From NCBI GenBank assembly GCA_018398815.1, contig CM031600.1:54145334-54209333 (forward strand): DNA of 64,000 nt, written 5' to 3'. Position 1 is the stretch's first letter. Every line of letters starts with the position of its first letter. The translations under genes and the position numbers were made by a program. Of the stretch, positions 1 through 10,572 are shown one piece after another. This DNA comes from Conus ventricosus (lineage: Eukaryota; Mollusca; Gastropoda; Neogastropoda; Conidae). The notes beneath the pieces are model-generated. The model did no database searches. It saw only the letters and a program-made list of their open reading frames with translations, and had not been told where the DNA came from.

Positions 1-273
1 ACCATATGATGAGCCAAAAAAAGCCCTACCAGGGAGCATCGAACCCCTCTTACAGAAACAGGATGAATAGCGCGGGTTACTCTTGCAGGATCCTCACCCT
101 TACCTATCCAGGAGCCCACTCACTCCCCTGCCCAACACATTTCCCTCCAGGCCTAGAAGCAGTGTGAAAAAAACACGCCTATCTCCAAGTATGATGCCCC
201 CGCCAGCAAGCCTAAGGGATCACTGGACCACGCAAACCCTCGACCACGACAAGGTCGCAACCCCCCCGGAGGG
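1..273 (-). mobile_element. 5' end of an I/Jockey-type LINE, cut by the window edge
   Basis: This stretch is the same sequence, in the same orientation, as 21525-21763, which is the 5' untranslated end of the near full-length LINE at 15722-21763. Shared landmarks are the segment with cctagaagcagtgtgaaaaa, the segment with gggatcactggaccacgc, and the terminal accttgtcgtgg/gggggg block. Both copies stop at the same base after ggaggg, which fixes the 5' boundary of the element. The remainder of this copy would lie left of the window. No coding is expected here; short open frames in it are incidental. Confidence 0.75.
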
Positions 274-1409
274 TTGGTTCTGAGATGGAAAAATACGGTG
301 TATGGCGCAGAGAAACTAAACTCTTGCCTTGGCTTGGACCTTGAAGAAACCCCGGGGGAGAACTTGCAACTTGAAGAAAACTCTGGGGAGACGAACTCGG
401 CCGTAACAACTTGGACGTTGCAACTTTGAAGAAACTCGGGGAGGAACTTGCACCTTGAAGAAAACTCTGGGGAGCGAAGTCAGCCCGTTTCACCGCAACG
501 TTTCCTCCAAAGAGCGTGAGTATGATGAAGTTTCTCCAATGTTTCCTGTAAAAGTGAGACCTGAGGACTTTCTCCGTTCGCTCCCTTGGTGTCTGTTGCT
601 TCAGAGTACAAACCGAATCTATCACAAAAGGTCGTTCGGATCATTGGAAGAATTTTATAAAGACATTGAAAGTAATCTCACCAGTTTATCACAGTTCCGA
701 ATACATTCAGAAACCGGGTGAGTATTTCTTAAACATTTTAAGTTTGTTTAAAGACTCGCAGTTATCCGAACTTGTTTTTTCAGCAGAAATAATTTCTCAA
801 AGACCACTCTCATTACTTGAAATTTTTTCAAAAACTGTGAGTGTAGAAAGTAATCTGATAGATAAAAACGGGCTTGGCTACCAAACCCTCGCAGTCAGTA
901 AACTCCTTCTATCCATTTTTTGTAGATTAATTTCAGAGGTAGAAGAAGTTCAAGAGGAAGAAGGACTGACAGCGTTGAAAGCCGGCTTTAGACGCATCTT
1001 TTTAGGGCTTCCCAAGGACTTTCACATCTTTACGGAAAGGGACAAAGAAAGGTCACGGGAACATCGGAAAAAAAACACAGAGTTTAAAATCAAATTACCG
1101 CAGAGAGTGGTTCAACCAGTTTGGGTGGGGAGGGTTGGCATAAATATATTTTGCCGGAGGAGAAGCAGTTTCCGCGGTGGCTTCAACAGAATACATAAGT
1201 GGGCATATCCCTCAGGTTTCAAAAACATTTAATTTCTAAATATTCATCGGCAGCAAACTGATGATTTAAAGCCTACGTCAAGACGTTGCTGCCACTGGCA
1301 GGAAATTAAAGAAGAACGGCAAGAGGAACCAACTAAACGGAGGAAGTTGTTAGTGGTTTCTCAATGGAAACAGAGGCAGGGACCTCTACATACGAGAACG
1401 TTTCTCATT
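274..1409. other. unassigned stretch with one 188-codon open frame
   Basis: Nothing here matches a family I know. At 340-480 a phrase of the type cttgcaacttgaagaaaactc recurs three to four times as an imperfect short tandem repeat. The longest open frame is 666-1232 on the plus strand (188 codons), preceded in another frame by 455-721; the two overlap and could be one frameshifted gene. The predicted protein is mixed, with a basic end (ERDKERSREHRKK), and has no recognisable domain, signal peptide or membrane segment. It could be viral, transposon or host; I cannot decide. The frame ends shortly before the GC-rich tandem array at 1540. Confidence 0.35.
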
Positions 1410-1539
1410 TAAGACAGAGGAGGAACGGGAAATGGGGTTGACTCGCTCCTACAGTATCTAGAATCTCTACCGCAAGCAGACCCTCCTTCTGAACAAATCG
1501 TCCCTCTCTGAAGCAGCCTCCCTTTCCCCTTCATCGGCT

Positions 1540-2410
1540 TCGGGCACCTCTCGGGTCGCGCCCCTCCTGATCCCTCTGTCCCTTCTGCACCAGACCAGGT
1601 CCATGCACCCGCTGCCGCGCAGGAGCAGACTGGGCTCTTGGACCAGGTCCCGTCCACGTCGCGGCAGCAGGCTTTCACACCAAGCCATTTCCTGACTGTC
1701 CTTCTACACCAGACGGTGCAGTCCGTCGCAGCAGCGGGCTCCCACACAAGCCATTTCCTGTCTGTCCCTTCTGCACCAGACCAGGTCCATGCACCGCTTC
1801 CGCGCAGCAGCAGACTGGGCTCTTGGACCAGGTCCCGTCCACGTCGCGGCAGCAGGCTTTCACACCAAGCCATTTCCTGACTGTCCCTTCTACACCTGAC
1901 CGGTGCAGTCGTCGCAGCAGCAGGCTCTCACACCAAGCCTTTCCTGTCTGTCCCTTCTGCACCAGACCAGGTCCATGCACCCGCTTCGCGCAGCAGCAGA
2001 CTGCTATTTATAGGCTCTTGGACCAGGTCCTGACTGTCCCTTCTGCACCAGACCAGGTCCATGCACCCGCTGCCGCGCAGGAGCAGATGCTATTTATGGG
2101 CTCTTGGACCAGGTCCCGGTGCAGTCCACGTCGCGGCAGCAGGCTTCCACACCAAGCCATTTCCTGACTGTCCCTTCTGCACCAGACCAGGTCCATGTGC
2201 TGACTGTCCCTTATGGGCTGAGTGCCCCCTCTGCGCCGGCCCAGGTGCAACCGCATTATGCACCGGCCCAGCCGCCCTCCTCCCTCTGTACACTCGATGT
2301 CGCTCCCGACTGTACCTTATGGGTTGATACCCCTTCTGCGCCGGCCCAGGTGCAACTATATTATGCACCGGCCCAGCTGCCTCCCCCTCTGTGCAACCCT
2401 GGGAAGCTAC
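1540..2410. repeat. GC-rich tandem array, unit about 186 bp, plus a second ~103 bp unit
   Basis: The phrase ctgcaccagaccaggtccat occurs near 1585, 1772, 1958, 2043 and 2175, and ggctcttggaccaggtcc near 1635, 1819, 2010 and 2099. The main spacing is 184-187 bp, with shortened units of about 85-130 bp towards the right. From 2235 to 2400 a different unit of about 103 bp begins, carrying gcgccggcccaggtgcaa twice. A period near 186 (3 x 62) would allow translation into a repeated Pro/Ala/Cys-rich peptide, but observed unit lengths of 184, 186 and 187 shift the frame. Plus-strand open frames across it (for example 2104-2628) are proline-rich and not recognisable. It reads as a minisatellite or decayed repeat-protein exon. 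Confidence 0.8.
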
Positions 2411-2789
2411 ACCCTCGGCCCAACAACAGCCGCGCTGCCATGGTTGTCACCCCCGCACCGCTGCCTCCACCAATGCAGGGGCCCTTCCTCTCCGCACCCT
2501 GGGCGCAGCCCCCCAACAGCAACCTCGCCCCTCAACACGGCCCAACAGCAACCCTCCCGTCCACATCGGCCCCAGTTCCAAGCAGCCACCGCGCCAGCCT
2601 GTCCACAACCACCCTCCTTCTAGCGTAGAGTCTAGCTTAGTCGCATATAGTAGGTTTGTTAACAAGAAGTAGAACAAATTCACAGATTAGACAGAATTTA
2701 TGCGACTAAGCTTCGTTATAATACTTTATTTTAGGACGTAGGACTCTTTAGGACTGTTTCCTGCATGACTCTACGCAAGAAGGTTCTCC

Positions 2790-3370
2790 CTTTGACAGAT
2801 ATGTCAAACTCTCATTTACTTTGAGGAAATCGTTCTGCAGCTGGTGTAAAGACAACTTTCTTGACCTTAATGTGCAAAAAGAAAAGAAAAAACTTTCGGA
2901 AGAACCCGGAACTGTGCCAGACCTTGTAATTAATAATGGGTGAAGCTGTTTGAACGAAGTGAACGAGTATAAATATCTGGGATGATTGTGATGATAATTG
3001 CAAAAGCTACGAAATATTGGTGTTAAACCTGTATCTTACAAACTTATTTACAGGCGTGTTGAGTCATTACTTACTGCTTCTTTCATGTGCTGGTATGGAA
3101 GTTTGGGTGTGAAGAGCAAGCGAGTATTGAATGATGTGGTGAGTGTGTAGCAAAGTCGTTGGAAGGAAGCAAGTTGGAATGCAAGAAATTGTATGCAGAC
3201 GAGTGGAGGGAAAGCAAAGAAAGATTGCCAGCGATGATAGCCATGTTTTAACAAACGAAATTTTACCATCTGCACGTCGTTTTAGGACCCTTAGAGTCAA
3301 ATCTAGGGCGCAAACAACTTTTATACCCGGGTCGATCCATCTTTTGAACCATTTTCATGCTTAGTGATGT
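2790..3370 (+). pseudogene. reverse transcriptase C-terminal remnant, CR1/L2-type LINE
   Basis: Plus-strand translation in shifting frames gives the end of a CR1/L2-type reverse transcriptase. An SFCSWCKDNFLDLNV segment is followed by VNEYKYLG, the classic 'eYKYLG' motif after the palm domain, then ASFMCWYGSLGV, and finally RTLRVKSRAQTTFIPGSIH, which matches the conserved carboxyl tail (R-R-R ... SFVPSAV-R-LN). Stop codons and frameshifts interrupt it, so it is a dead 3' fragment of a LINE. It differs from the other LINEs in this window: the I/Jockey-type copies lack this tail, and the right-hand CR1-like copy ends differently. Confidence 0.75.
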
Positions 3371-4261
3371 GAAGGAATGCGAGGAGAGAGGGAGCGGGGG
3401 GGGGGGGGGGGGGGGGGTGCGAGAGAGCGAGAGCTTGTGGGGTGGTTGAAGATGTGTGTCTGTGTGTGTGTGGGTTGCTTATGCAAGGTTTACAATCTGC
3501 TCGACAGACAACAGCATCACGTGGTCCAGAGGATCAACAGTGAAGAAAGCCATGAGGACCGAAGACTGGACACGTTTATAGGAGAAAAGAAAAGAGGAAA
3601 AACAAAAAATGATTGTGTGGGTTGGCTGTCTGTCTGTTTGTCTATCTTGTTTATTTGTTTGTTCCGTGTATCTGTCCGTTTATCGGTCTTTCTCTCTTCT
3701 CTGTCTTTCTCTCTCTCTCTCTCTTCTCGCGAAAACAAAGAGAGCGAGAGCCAGCGACTGTGGGTCATGTCCAGAAACTATGTCCTGGGACGTTGGGGTG
3801 ATTTTGACCGGGATTCGATTGGGGTGATCCCGATTCGGTTCCTCCTCCAGAAGAACCTTGGCCGGAACCCCCAGCCCCTCACTATATTCGAGACCATTTC
3901 CCAGAGATTCGGACGTGGTTGGACGGGTGGGATAAATCTGAAATTGATGCGGCCCCTGATCACATTTTGGTGGAAACGGTATCTTGAATACCTGCGGATT
4001 GGCCTATGATAAACGATGCTGAGAAAAGAGTATCCCTGGAACAACCGCCATGGGCACCTGCTTAATCTACGCAGACACCTTCGAGTATACTGAGGTCGCC
4101 CTATTTGAGAGGGGATTTATGCCATCTCCGCTTGGGGGCTTGCAAACAAGATGTTTTAAAGTGCTTGTTGCTAACTGGCAGCTCCCTTGTAACGATTTAC
4201 CACTTACATTACAAGGAGAGGTCATATACGCCAGGGCCGTGGATTATTATTTAGAGCGGGA
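3371..4261. other. low-complexity sequence, then a coding-like stretch cut by a LINE
   Basis: From 3371 to 3480 there is a purine-rich block with a G run (about 3399-3417) and (GT)n; 3660-3725 is a T/C-rich block with (TC)n. From about 3770 to 4260 composition becomes balanced and several frames stay open, with readable segments such as PEIRTWLDGWDKSEIDAA and TLQGEVIYARAVDYYLER. I do not recognise these. The second segment runs right up to the 3' tail of the LINE at 4262, so an older gene, perhaps viral, may have been interrupted by the LINE. Together with the coding-like stretch at 7137-8300 on the other side, it may be one disrupted locus. Confidence 0.35.
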
Positions 4262-4442
4262 TAAGATAAGATAAGATAATGTTGCTTATAGCCCAGCGAC
4301 CGCAAAGGGCCATATCAGGGCTGTCACCACGTTAAAATCAATCACCAGTCTTTAAAAAAAAAAAAAAAAAAAAAACCAACTTTCACACATCTTGTTAAAT
4401 GACATCGTCTACAAACGCACCAGAAACTTTGTTAAAAATCTT

Positions 4443-4961
4443 TCAGCCGTAAAATCTTAAATCAGATAAAAAAATGTTAATCTCTCTCAAAAACTCAAGG
4501 ATCACGTCAGGCGGGACATCCCTGAACAGGATCTTCATGGACTCCGCCGTAAAATGTTTGTGTCTCACATCGTGCAAGTCCCAACACTCTAAAAGTACAT
4601 GTTTCATTGTGAGTGGCGCATGACATGGAATGCACCACGGAGCTTCTTCACTCCTTAAAAGGTAAGCATGGGTAAAATACGAATGGCGGTGTGCAGCCGG
4701 CACAGAAACCGTTTCCTCTTTACGACCTCCCGACGTGGATGGGAGGAAGTCCTTAAGGTTTGGACGCATCTGAAAGAGTTTGTTACTCGTCTGTGTGTTC
4801 CAATCCTCCTGCCAGAGGTCTCTCACATAATCGTTAATTTTGGGTTTCACATCTGAGCAGGGGATATAAGTGTTGGACAGTTTCTCTCTTGTGGCGTTCT
4901 TGGCTAAACGATCAACCATTTCATTCCCGCCGATGCCAAACATGGCCAGGAACCCAAGCAA
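4443..4961 (-). pseudogene. LINE copy 1: end of RNase H and C-terminal zinc knuckle
   Basis: 172 codons read the end of the RNase H domain (GIGGNEMVDRLAKNAT, the 'GN..AD.lA' box with V-D in place of A-D) and the conserved C-terminus, including CIPCHAPLTMKHVLLEC, a CX2CX7HX4C knuckle typical of I/Jockey ORF2 ends. The natural ORF2 stop is near 4443. The domain start lies in another frame upstream, so this is the tail of a frameshifted ORF2. Confidence 0.85.
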
Positions 4962-5127
4962 AGAGTAATGTTGTAACCGTCCGCCTTCAACTTGCTAAAA
5001 AGTTCAAAAAAAAGTAAAAGTTCTGGATGCTGAAGGTTGCGGCAGCTATGGCCTCCAAAGCTGACAGCGAATCGACAGAACCAGAAAGTCCCTCCTCGAA
5101 GAATGGGAGATTATCTTCAAGCCAGTA

Positions 5128-5796
5128 CTAGAGCAGTAAGTTCAGCAGAATAGACAGAAGCTCTGAATGAATATGTTCCAACAATATCTGAGAAGGAGCC
5201 CCAGGGCAGTAGGCTGCACAGGCCACTCCATCCTCAGACTTGGAACCGTCAGTGAAAACTTTTTGATAGGATGGGAATTTGGAACAGAGCTCGGCATACA
5301 AAGCCTTGTACGCCAGAGAGCTGGTAGACTCCTTACGGAAAGCTGCGAGATCAAAACGAATCTCTGGTGTGAAAAAGGTCCATGGAGGTTGATCCGGAAA
5401 CTTGGAAAAATCGGAAACTACTCCCAGGTCTATACCTGCATTCCGCACGTGAGGCTGCATACGAAGCCCAAACGGCGGAATACATTTCGGGTTTGTTTCA
5501 AACTTACTTTGGAACGGAGGGTCAAAAACACAGTCATAAGCAGGATTCTGTGGTTCTGAGAACAGTCGGATGTAATAATTCAAAGACAGTTTCAGCCTGC
5601 GGTTGCACAGTGAAGGTTCACCTGCCTCTGCGTACAGGCTGTACACAGGGGTGGTGCGGAACGCTCCAAGACAGAGACGAAGCCCTTGATGGTGGATAGG
5701 GTCCAAGAGTTTGAGGTAAGATGATCTTGCGGAGCCGTACACAGCACAACCGTAGTCCAGTTTGGAACGGACCAGGGCTCTGTAGAGGTGCAACAA
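5128..5796 (-). pseudogene. LINE copy 1: RT thumb/connection and start of RNase H
   Basis: 222 codons cover the RT C-terminal region (LVRSKLDYGCAVYGSA, the conserved 'sklDYG..vyg.a' segment; LRLCLGAFRTTPVYSLYAEA) and then the RNase H beginning FTDGSKSEDGVACAAY, which holds the first catalytic aspartate in a TDGS motif. It is separated by one frameshift from the palm domain at 6076-6774 and by another from the RNase H end at 4443-4961. Confidence 0.85.
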
Positions 5797-6075
5797 AGTT
5801 TTCTTATCAGCGCCCCAGTCGGTGTGTGCTACGACCCGCAGAATATTCAGTGCCTTTTGGCAAGCAGTTTTGAGGTTTTTAATATGGCTGAGAAAGTTAA
5901 GTTTTTGGTCAAAAATGATCCCAGAAATTTGGCCTCTTTAACAGCTGGAATGGGAGATTTCCCTACTTGAAGTTCCGGATCTGGAAAAAACTGACGGAAA
6001 TTATGGAAGTGAATACACTGGGTTTTTGTAGCAGAAAGGTGAAACCGTTTTCATCCGCCCACCGATGGATTTTAT

Positions 6076-6774
6076 CTACGCAAAGCTGGAGCCTGCGCTG
6101 GACACTCGGGTACAGGCTTCCAGTTGCGTAGACAGCAAAATCATCCACAAACAATGAGCAGTCTGAACCCTGCTGAACTGATTGAACAATGTTGTTGATC
6201 TTAATACTAAAGAGGGCAGGAGATAGTATGCTCCCTGTGGAACACCCAACTCCTGCTCGTGGACATCAGAGAGAGTGGTGCCAACCCGGACCTGAAACTG
6301 TCGTTCTGCCAAAAAATTTTGAATAAAAAGCGGAAGATGACCTCGAAAACCCAGATCGTGGAGATCATGAAGTATCCCCGACTTCCAGGTGGTATCGTAG
6401 GCCTTCTCCAAGTCAAAGAAAATTGCCACTGCGTGCTGTCTGTTTAAAAAAGCGTTTCTAAGTGTAGATTCCAGACGAATCAAATGGTCAACTGTACTAC
6501 GATGTTTGCGGAAACCACACTGTTCTTTCGCCAAAAGGCCATCGGTTTCGAGTTTCCACATGAGCCTAGCATTGACCATTTTTTCCATCAATTTACAGAC
6601 ACAGCTGGTCAAAGCTATGGGACGGTAGTTAGATGGATTAGAAAGATCTTTTCCAGGTTTGGGGATGGGAATAATGAGGGCTGTCCGCCAAGAGGGTGGA
6701 AAGCAACCTGTAGTCCACACGTGGTTGTATACCTGTAACAGGATGTTCAGACCTTCTTGCGGAAGATGTTTCAA
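6076..6774 (-). pseudogene. LINE copy 1: reverse transcriptase fingers and palm
   Basis: 232 codons carry the RT domain in order: PSSWRTALIIPIPKPGKD, NYRPIALTSCVCKLMEKM, FFDLEKAYDT (motif A, catalytic D), ELGVPQGA (motif B, GxPQG) and, after a frameshift, LFVDDFAVY (motif C as F-V-D-D; plus-strand 6140-6166). FVDD is usual for I/Jockey-type elements. The protein would copy element RNA into DNA by target-primed reverse transcription; this copy is broken. Confidence 0.9.
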
Positions 6775-7136
6775 TAGTTGATAATGTATGTCATCTATAC
6801 CTGGAGAGGAATCGCTGCAAGAGAGTAAGGCAGATTTCAGCTCGTTAATGTAAAAGGAAGATTGTAGTCTTCCATGTTGTCGGATGAAAAGTTGCAGGGC
6901 GATTTTTCTTTTAGGGCTTTGTGTTTGACAAAAGTGACTGATTTATTAGAAGAGGAGGAATTCTTTTCAATGGTTGAAGCAAGCAGATTAGCAACTGCTT
7001 TCTTTTCTGTTATTAAAGAATCCGAAAACTGAGATGGTTCACAGTGGGACAGGTGTTCTTCCCTTTGATTTTCTTAATGATGTTCCACACTTTTTTCTTA
7101 GAAGTTTGTGATGTCAGCCTGGAGCAGAAGCTTCTC

Positions 7137-8300
7137 CAGGACAACAGCAGCGAGACGACGAGGTGCAAACGGAAGAAGTCTTATCCGCTCCATTATCCGA
7201 ACCCAATGAACAGCCAATATCTCCTGAGCGTCCCCCTCCTCCGCGCCTGCGTTTGTCCCACGTGCGTGCCAGAAACACAGATACCACGAGGCTGTCCCTA
7301 CCAAGGCTGTCCCTTCTACCTTCTCTCCCAAGACCTCCTTATGTATGTCATATGCCCCTTCCACCTCAGTTAACCCTGTCCCCTCCACCTCCTCATTTAA
7401 CCCTGTTCCGTCCACTCCTCACTTAACCCGATCAGATCTTTACTTCTACACCCAATGGTCCCTGCACACCTTCCCATAACCCTGCTACCGACATCGAACA
7501 AACCCTGATGGCGCTGGAGGATTGGGCCAACTCCATCAACATCCTTACCTTAGACACTGTGGAGACTACCCTGGACACGATGCTAACCAGCATCACGGCA
7601 TCCTGGACACCGAGAAGGCCTGTTTGGCGAACGTGAGGCTAATTTGCATTTCTTTTTGTGTGTGTGAATGCTGTTTGTGTGACTGTGAGGGGCGCTAGGG
7701 AGGGGGGGGGGGGTCCGTTGTAACAATCTTTTACATTGTTTTTGTAGCCTTCACGGTGCAATCTGACTAACCAAATATGCCTATTCTGTTTTGTTGTGTG
7801 TATTTGCAGATGGTCAAGACAGTCAAGACCTGCACGCCAAATGTTAGCCAGACCAACAAACAACCGGTGCATGTACGTGAACCAAGCCAAATACGTGTCC
7901 ATTTTTGTCAGGATGCTCACCGGGCTGCTCAACAGGGGAATGAAGTGACCACCACAAAAACATCCTCATGGCGGATGTCTTTCGGGAGATCTCCAGTTTG
8001 GATCTCGAGAAAGTCCTACCCCCCACCGGCGATACCACCCAGGACCACCAGGAGTTGTCAATTTGGTAAAACTGTAAGCTCGTGGAGCTCCAAGCTGAAG
8101 TCAAGAAGATGGCTAGGGAGACCAACCCGTCTTCTGATCCGGTGGAGGTCGGCAATGGGAAAGGAAAAGGCAAGAAGGAACCAACGTGTACCGTGACAAG
8201 CGCCACTCAGACAACAACGCCCGTTCAGACAGCAGACAAGACATTTGACATTTCTCCCTCTCTCTCTCTCTCACACACACACACACAGCACTTACATGAC
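7137..8300 (+). pseudogene. unidentified coding-like region with an intron-like gap
   Basis: Immediately right of the truncated LINE, plus-strand frames read a Ser/Pro-rich segment (QTEEVLSAPLSEPNEQP) and then, after frame changes, MALEDWANSINILTLDTVET. A stretch resembling an intron follows (AACGTGAGG near 7630, then tgtgtatttgcag at about 7797-7809), after which frames read VFREISSLDLEKVLPPTG and KLVELQAEVKKMARETN. The last part ends in a (CT)n/(CA)n tract (8255-8287). No domain is recognised. It may be the continuation of the coding-like stretch at 3770-4260, split by the LINE, or a separate decayed gene (gag-like or viral structural are guesses only). Confidence 0.35.
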
Positions 8301-8616
8301 AAAAACAATACCCCTCTCCGTAAACTCTAGAATATGTCTGTGCTGTGCGACTTTTGACCTTGATTTTGTGCCGTGACTTACTTGTCGCATATATCGAGTT
8401 AGGCTTTGTAATCTTTGATTAGTCTATGTTTCGTCTATATTGCAAACTTTTTTCATTCAGGCTATAAACTGTAATTAGGCAGAGAGACTGTTTAAAACTA
8501 TACATAACAACATCTAAAAGATAAAGTGCTCTCCTTTTCGTTTAAGAGAAAGATTGTTCATTTCAAAGAGATATCTTTGCATCTTAGTCAGGCCATTAAA
8601 TATCATTTCCTTTGTC

Positions 8617-8765
8617 CTTATGTTGGAGATCACAATCATCTTGGTGAAGATGAGCACGTGCAGAGGTCTGCCATTGTGAATGATATGAAAGCACGAGTCA
8701 GAAGAGATCCTACCCACAGTTTGCACGAAGTATATAATATAGTCCCTGGGGGACGGCATCAGGCT
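8617..8765 (+). pseudogene. FLYWCH/MULE-type zinc-finger remnant
   Basis: The frame here reads GDHNHLGEDEHVQRSAIV, followed by MKARVRRDPTHSLHEVYN. The H-N-H with a following polar helix and 'K.R......p...iy' spacing resembles the end of FLYWCH-type fingers and the adjoining region of MULE-like transposases. Only about 45 residues are visible; nothing before or after in the same frame supports a complete protein. It sits about 150 bp upstream of the PC4-like gene but does not obviously belong with it. Confidence 0.4.
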
Positions 8766-8920
8766 GACTCGCTACTGGCACACTTCCCCCATCTCCCTCC
8801 TTCTTCGCCAACCACTACTTGGTAACCAGACTGCGTTTGTTGGGGTAACCCCCTCCTTTTTTCTGCGGATGTCAACCTGCTGTTCCGGACTTTGAAAGTT
8901 TTAGCTTCAACGCGGCCAAG

Positions 8921-9283
8921 ATGAATAAGGTAGAAAAGGATATTCGAGGGCAAAAACTCTATAGACTGGGAATGAGGAATACTTTTGCCGCGGTTAACGA
9001 GTGGAAAGGCGTGAAACTGCTCCACATCAGACGCTACGTCGCCCCATCTTCTTCTTCTTCTTCTTCTTCTTCGTCCTCTTCCGACGACGAGGTGAGAGAG
9101 ACTCGCTATGTGCCCACGAAAAAGGGAATAGCCCTCAACCACGACGAATGGGAGGCTCTGCGGGAGATGAGCGATTTCATTTCTCGCTCATTTACGGACA
9201 AAAAAACGAAGGAAAAAGGGGAACGGCCGAGAAAAAAAGGAGGAGGGTGGTGGGGAAAAAAACAACGGAGTAACCGAGCGTGA
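8921..9283 (+). CDS. PC4-like (transcriptional coactivator p15) ssDNA-binding protein
   Basis: 120 codons. Residues about 20-45 read NTFAAVNEWKGVKLLHIRRY, the first strands of a PC4 fold. A Ser run follows, then an acidic patch, then YVPTKKGIALNHDEWEALRE (about 66-85), the hallmark 'P.kkGI.L....W..L' helix-leading segment of PC4/p15 proteins. The C-terminus is Lys/Arg-rich. PC4 proteins bind single-stranded DNA and act in transcription or replication. The serine tract is encoded by a (TCT)n microsatellite at 9049-9070, which interrupts the fold between strands and is unusual. The frame is intact from ATG to stop. It lies 113 bp upstream of the kinase-like gene on the same strand, as in a compact viral genome. 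PC4 assignment is fairly safe; its role in this element is inferred. Confidence 0.75.
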   Translation: MNKVEKDIRGQKLYRLGMRNTFAAVNEWKGVKLLHIRRYVAPSSSSSSSSSSSSDDEVRETRYVPTKKGIALNHDEWEALREMSDFISRSFTDKKTKEKGERPRKKGGGWWGKKQRSNRA

Positions 9284-9395
9284 GCCCCGTCGTTAAAGAG
9301 ACACCAAAATACACAAATCCGCGTGTGTTTCAGTCTTCTCTTTTTTTTTTTAATAGTTTGGCTCACCCTTGTGGATTAGAAAGAAAAGAAAAAAA

Positions 9396-10143
9396 ATGGG
9401 GAATTTGCTCAGTTTAGAAGCGATCGAGGGACAAGCGGCTTGTGGCAAAACTACGTTTGTAAACGCTGAAAAAAGCAAAGGCCGAAGTGACTACGCTTAC
9501 GTAGAAACGGATCCTGGCACGGTGACAAAAGTTTATTTTTTTTTAAAAGACGTTCCTGAGGCGCCTACGGATTGCGCGCAGTCGGGTATTTCTACGGGTT
9601 ATTGGCTAAACCTCATCACTAGGGTGACTACGGCAAAAGAGAGTCGCCTTTTAATCGACAGATCTCCTTTGTCGCAGTCCTTATAACGAATTTCTGTGGA
9701 GAAGATTGTTCCCATGCGTGAAGGCCGCCATAGAGGACAAAGTAAAGACTGATCATTTTCGAGACTTAGACGCAGAAACGGACGCTGGGTGGGTGTTTGT
9801 TAGACGGGCGATGAGGTGTAATGAGGGAGTGAAAAAAGCCCTCTGTGACTTTGACGAGCTCGCGTTGGCTCTGTTGGACGATTTAAAGGCTTGCGCCGAC
9901 TCTTGCTTCGTGCTGACCACCATATACCTGTCTTTCAATGATTGGACCGATCAAACGAAGCATAGGGCTGCCGACGAACGTCGTCGCCTAAGAGGGGTTT
10001 CGACGCCCTCACGGAAAACGCCGGCACTGCTAGGATCAACTACGAAGGGCTCCTGTACTCTCCGCTGGAGACGCTATTGTGGCAGAACTTGTGGGACGCT
10101 TACTGTTGAAAGTTTCGGTCTAAAAACTGGGGCAGTTTCCTAA
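9396..10143 (+). pseudogene. P-loop nucleoside/nucleotide kinase-like gene, frameshifted
   Basis: The ATG at 9396 follows an A-rich leader. Residues 9-20 (AIEGQAACGKTT) hold a Walker A motif G-x4-G-K-T close to the N-terminus, as in deoxynucleoside/thymidine kinases of the dNK family. LLIDRSPLSQSL about residue 85 resembles the 'RSP.S' motif that follows the DR/ER motif in those enzymes. The frame stops at 9686. The following frame (9706-10143) continues with FPCVKAAIED and further helical-looking sequence, so one frameshift near 9680 splits the gene; at least one further shift lies near 9990. Such enzymes supply dNTP precursors for viral DNA synthesis. The exact substrate class cannot be read from the sequence. 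Confidence 0.6.
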
Positions 10144-10229
10144 CGTTGATCAGAGTGGAGACGGACTCCGACGGGCTGCTGATCGACCCTGAAACGAAAG
10201 GAGAACCGACTTTCCTTCGGTGCGGGCGA

Positions 10230-10360
10230 GACTGAACACATACACACACAAAAGTAAAAAAGAAAAGAAGCAGACACGCGCGCACGGGACGCGGCGTTGT
10301 GTACATAGAAATATGTGGTGACTCTAGTTTGTTTTTTTAGAGTGTGTGTGTGGTGTTTAG

Positions 10361-10423
<63 letters not shown>

Positions 10424-10528
10424 CGTCTCTTTTCCTTTTTTTCAACGACGAGGTTTGTGAACTCTTTTCGTTTGTTAGTTTCAATAAGGCATTGATTAAT
10501 TAGTTCCTGCCGCATTATACTATTTGGT

Positions 10529-10572
<44 letters not shown>

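Larger units (their letters stand above)
4262..7136 (-). mobile_element. 5'-truncated I/Jockey-type LINE, copy 1
   Basis: This element lies on the minus strand and matches 15722-18628 over its whole length. Its 3' end is a short (TTATC)n tail, read on the plus strand as gataagataagataagataa at 4258-4280, followed by a conserved 3' UTR with an internal A run (4352-4375). Coding order on the minus strand is reverse transcriptase (about 6770 to 5800), RNase H (about 5300 to 4900) and a C-terminal CX2CX7HX4C knuckle. Similarity to copy 2 stops at about 7136 within the region between endonuclease and RT, so copy 1 lost ORF1 and the endonuclease by 5' truncation. Frameshifts show it is inactive. 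RNase H after the RT is typical of the I superfamily. Confidence 0.9.

Noticed and set aside
212..625. 137-codon minus-strand ORF near the left edge
   Set aside because: Its C-terminal part is translation of the LINE 5' UTR and its middle is a short tandem repeat.
10140..10503. ORFs of 114 and 62 codons across 10.1-10.5 kb
   Set aside because: They are translations of a long GT tract (poly Thr-His or Cys-Val).
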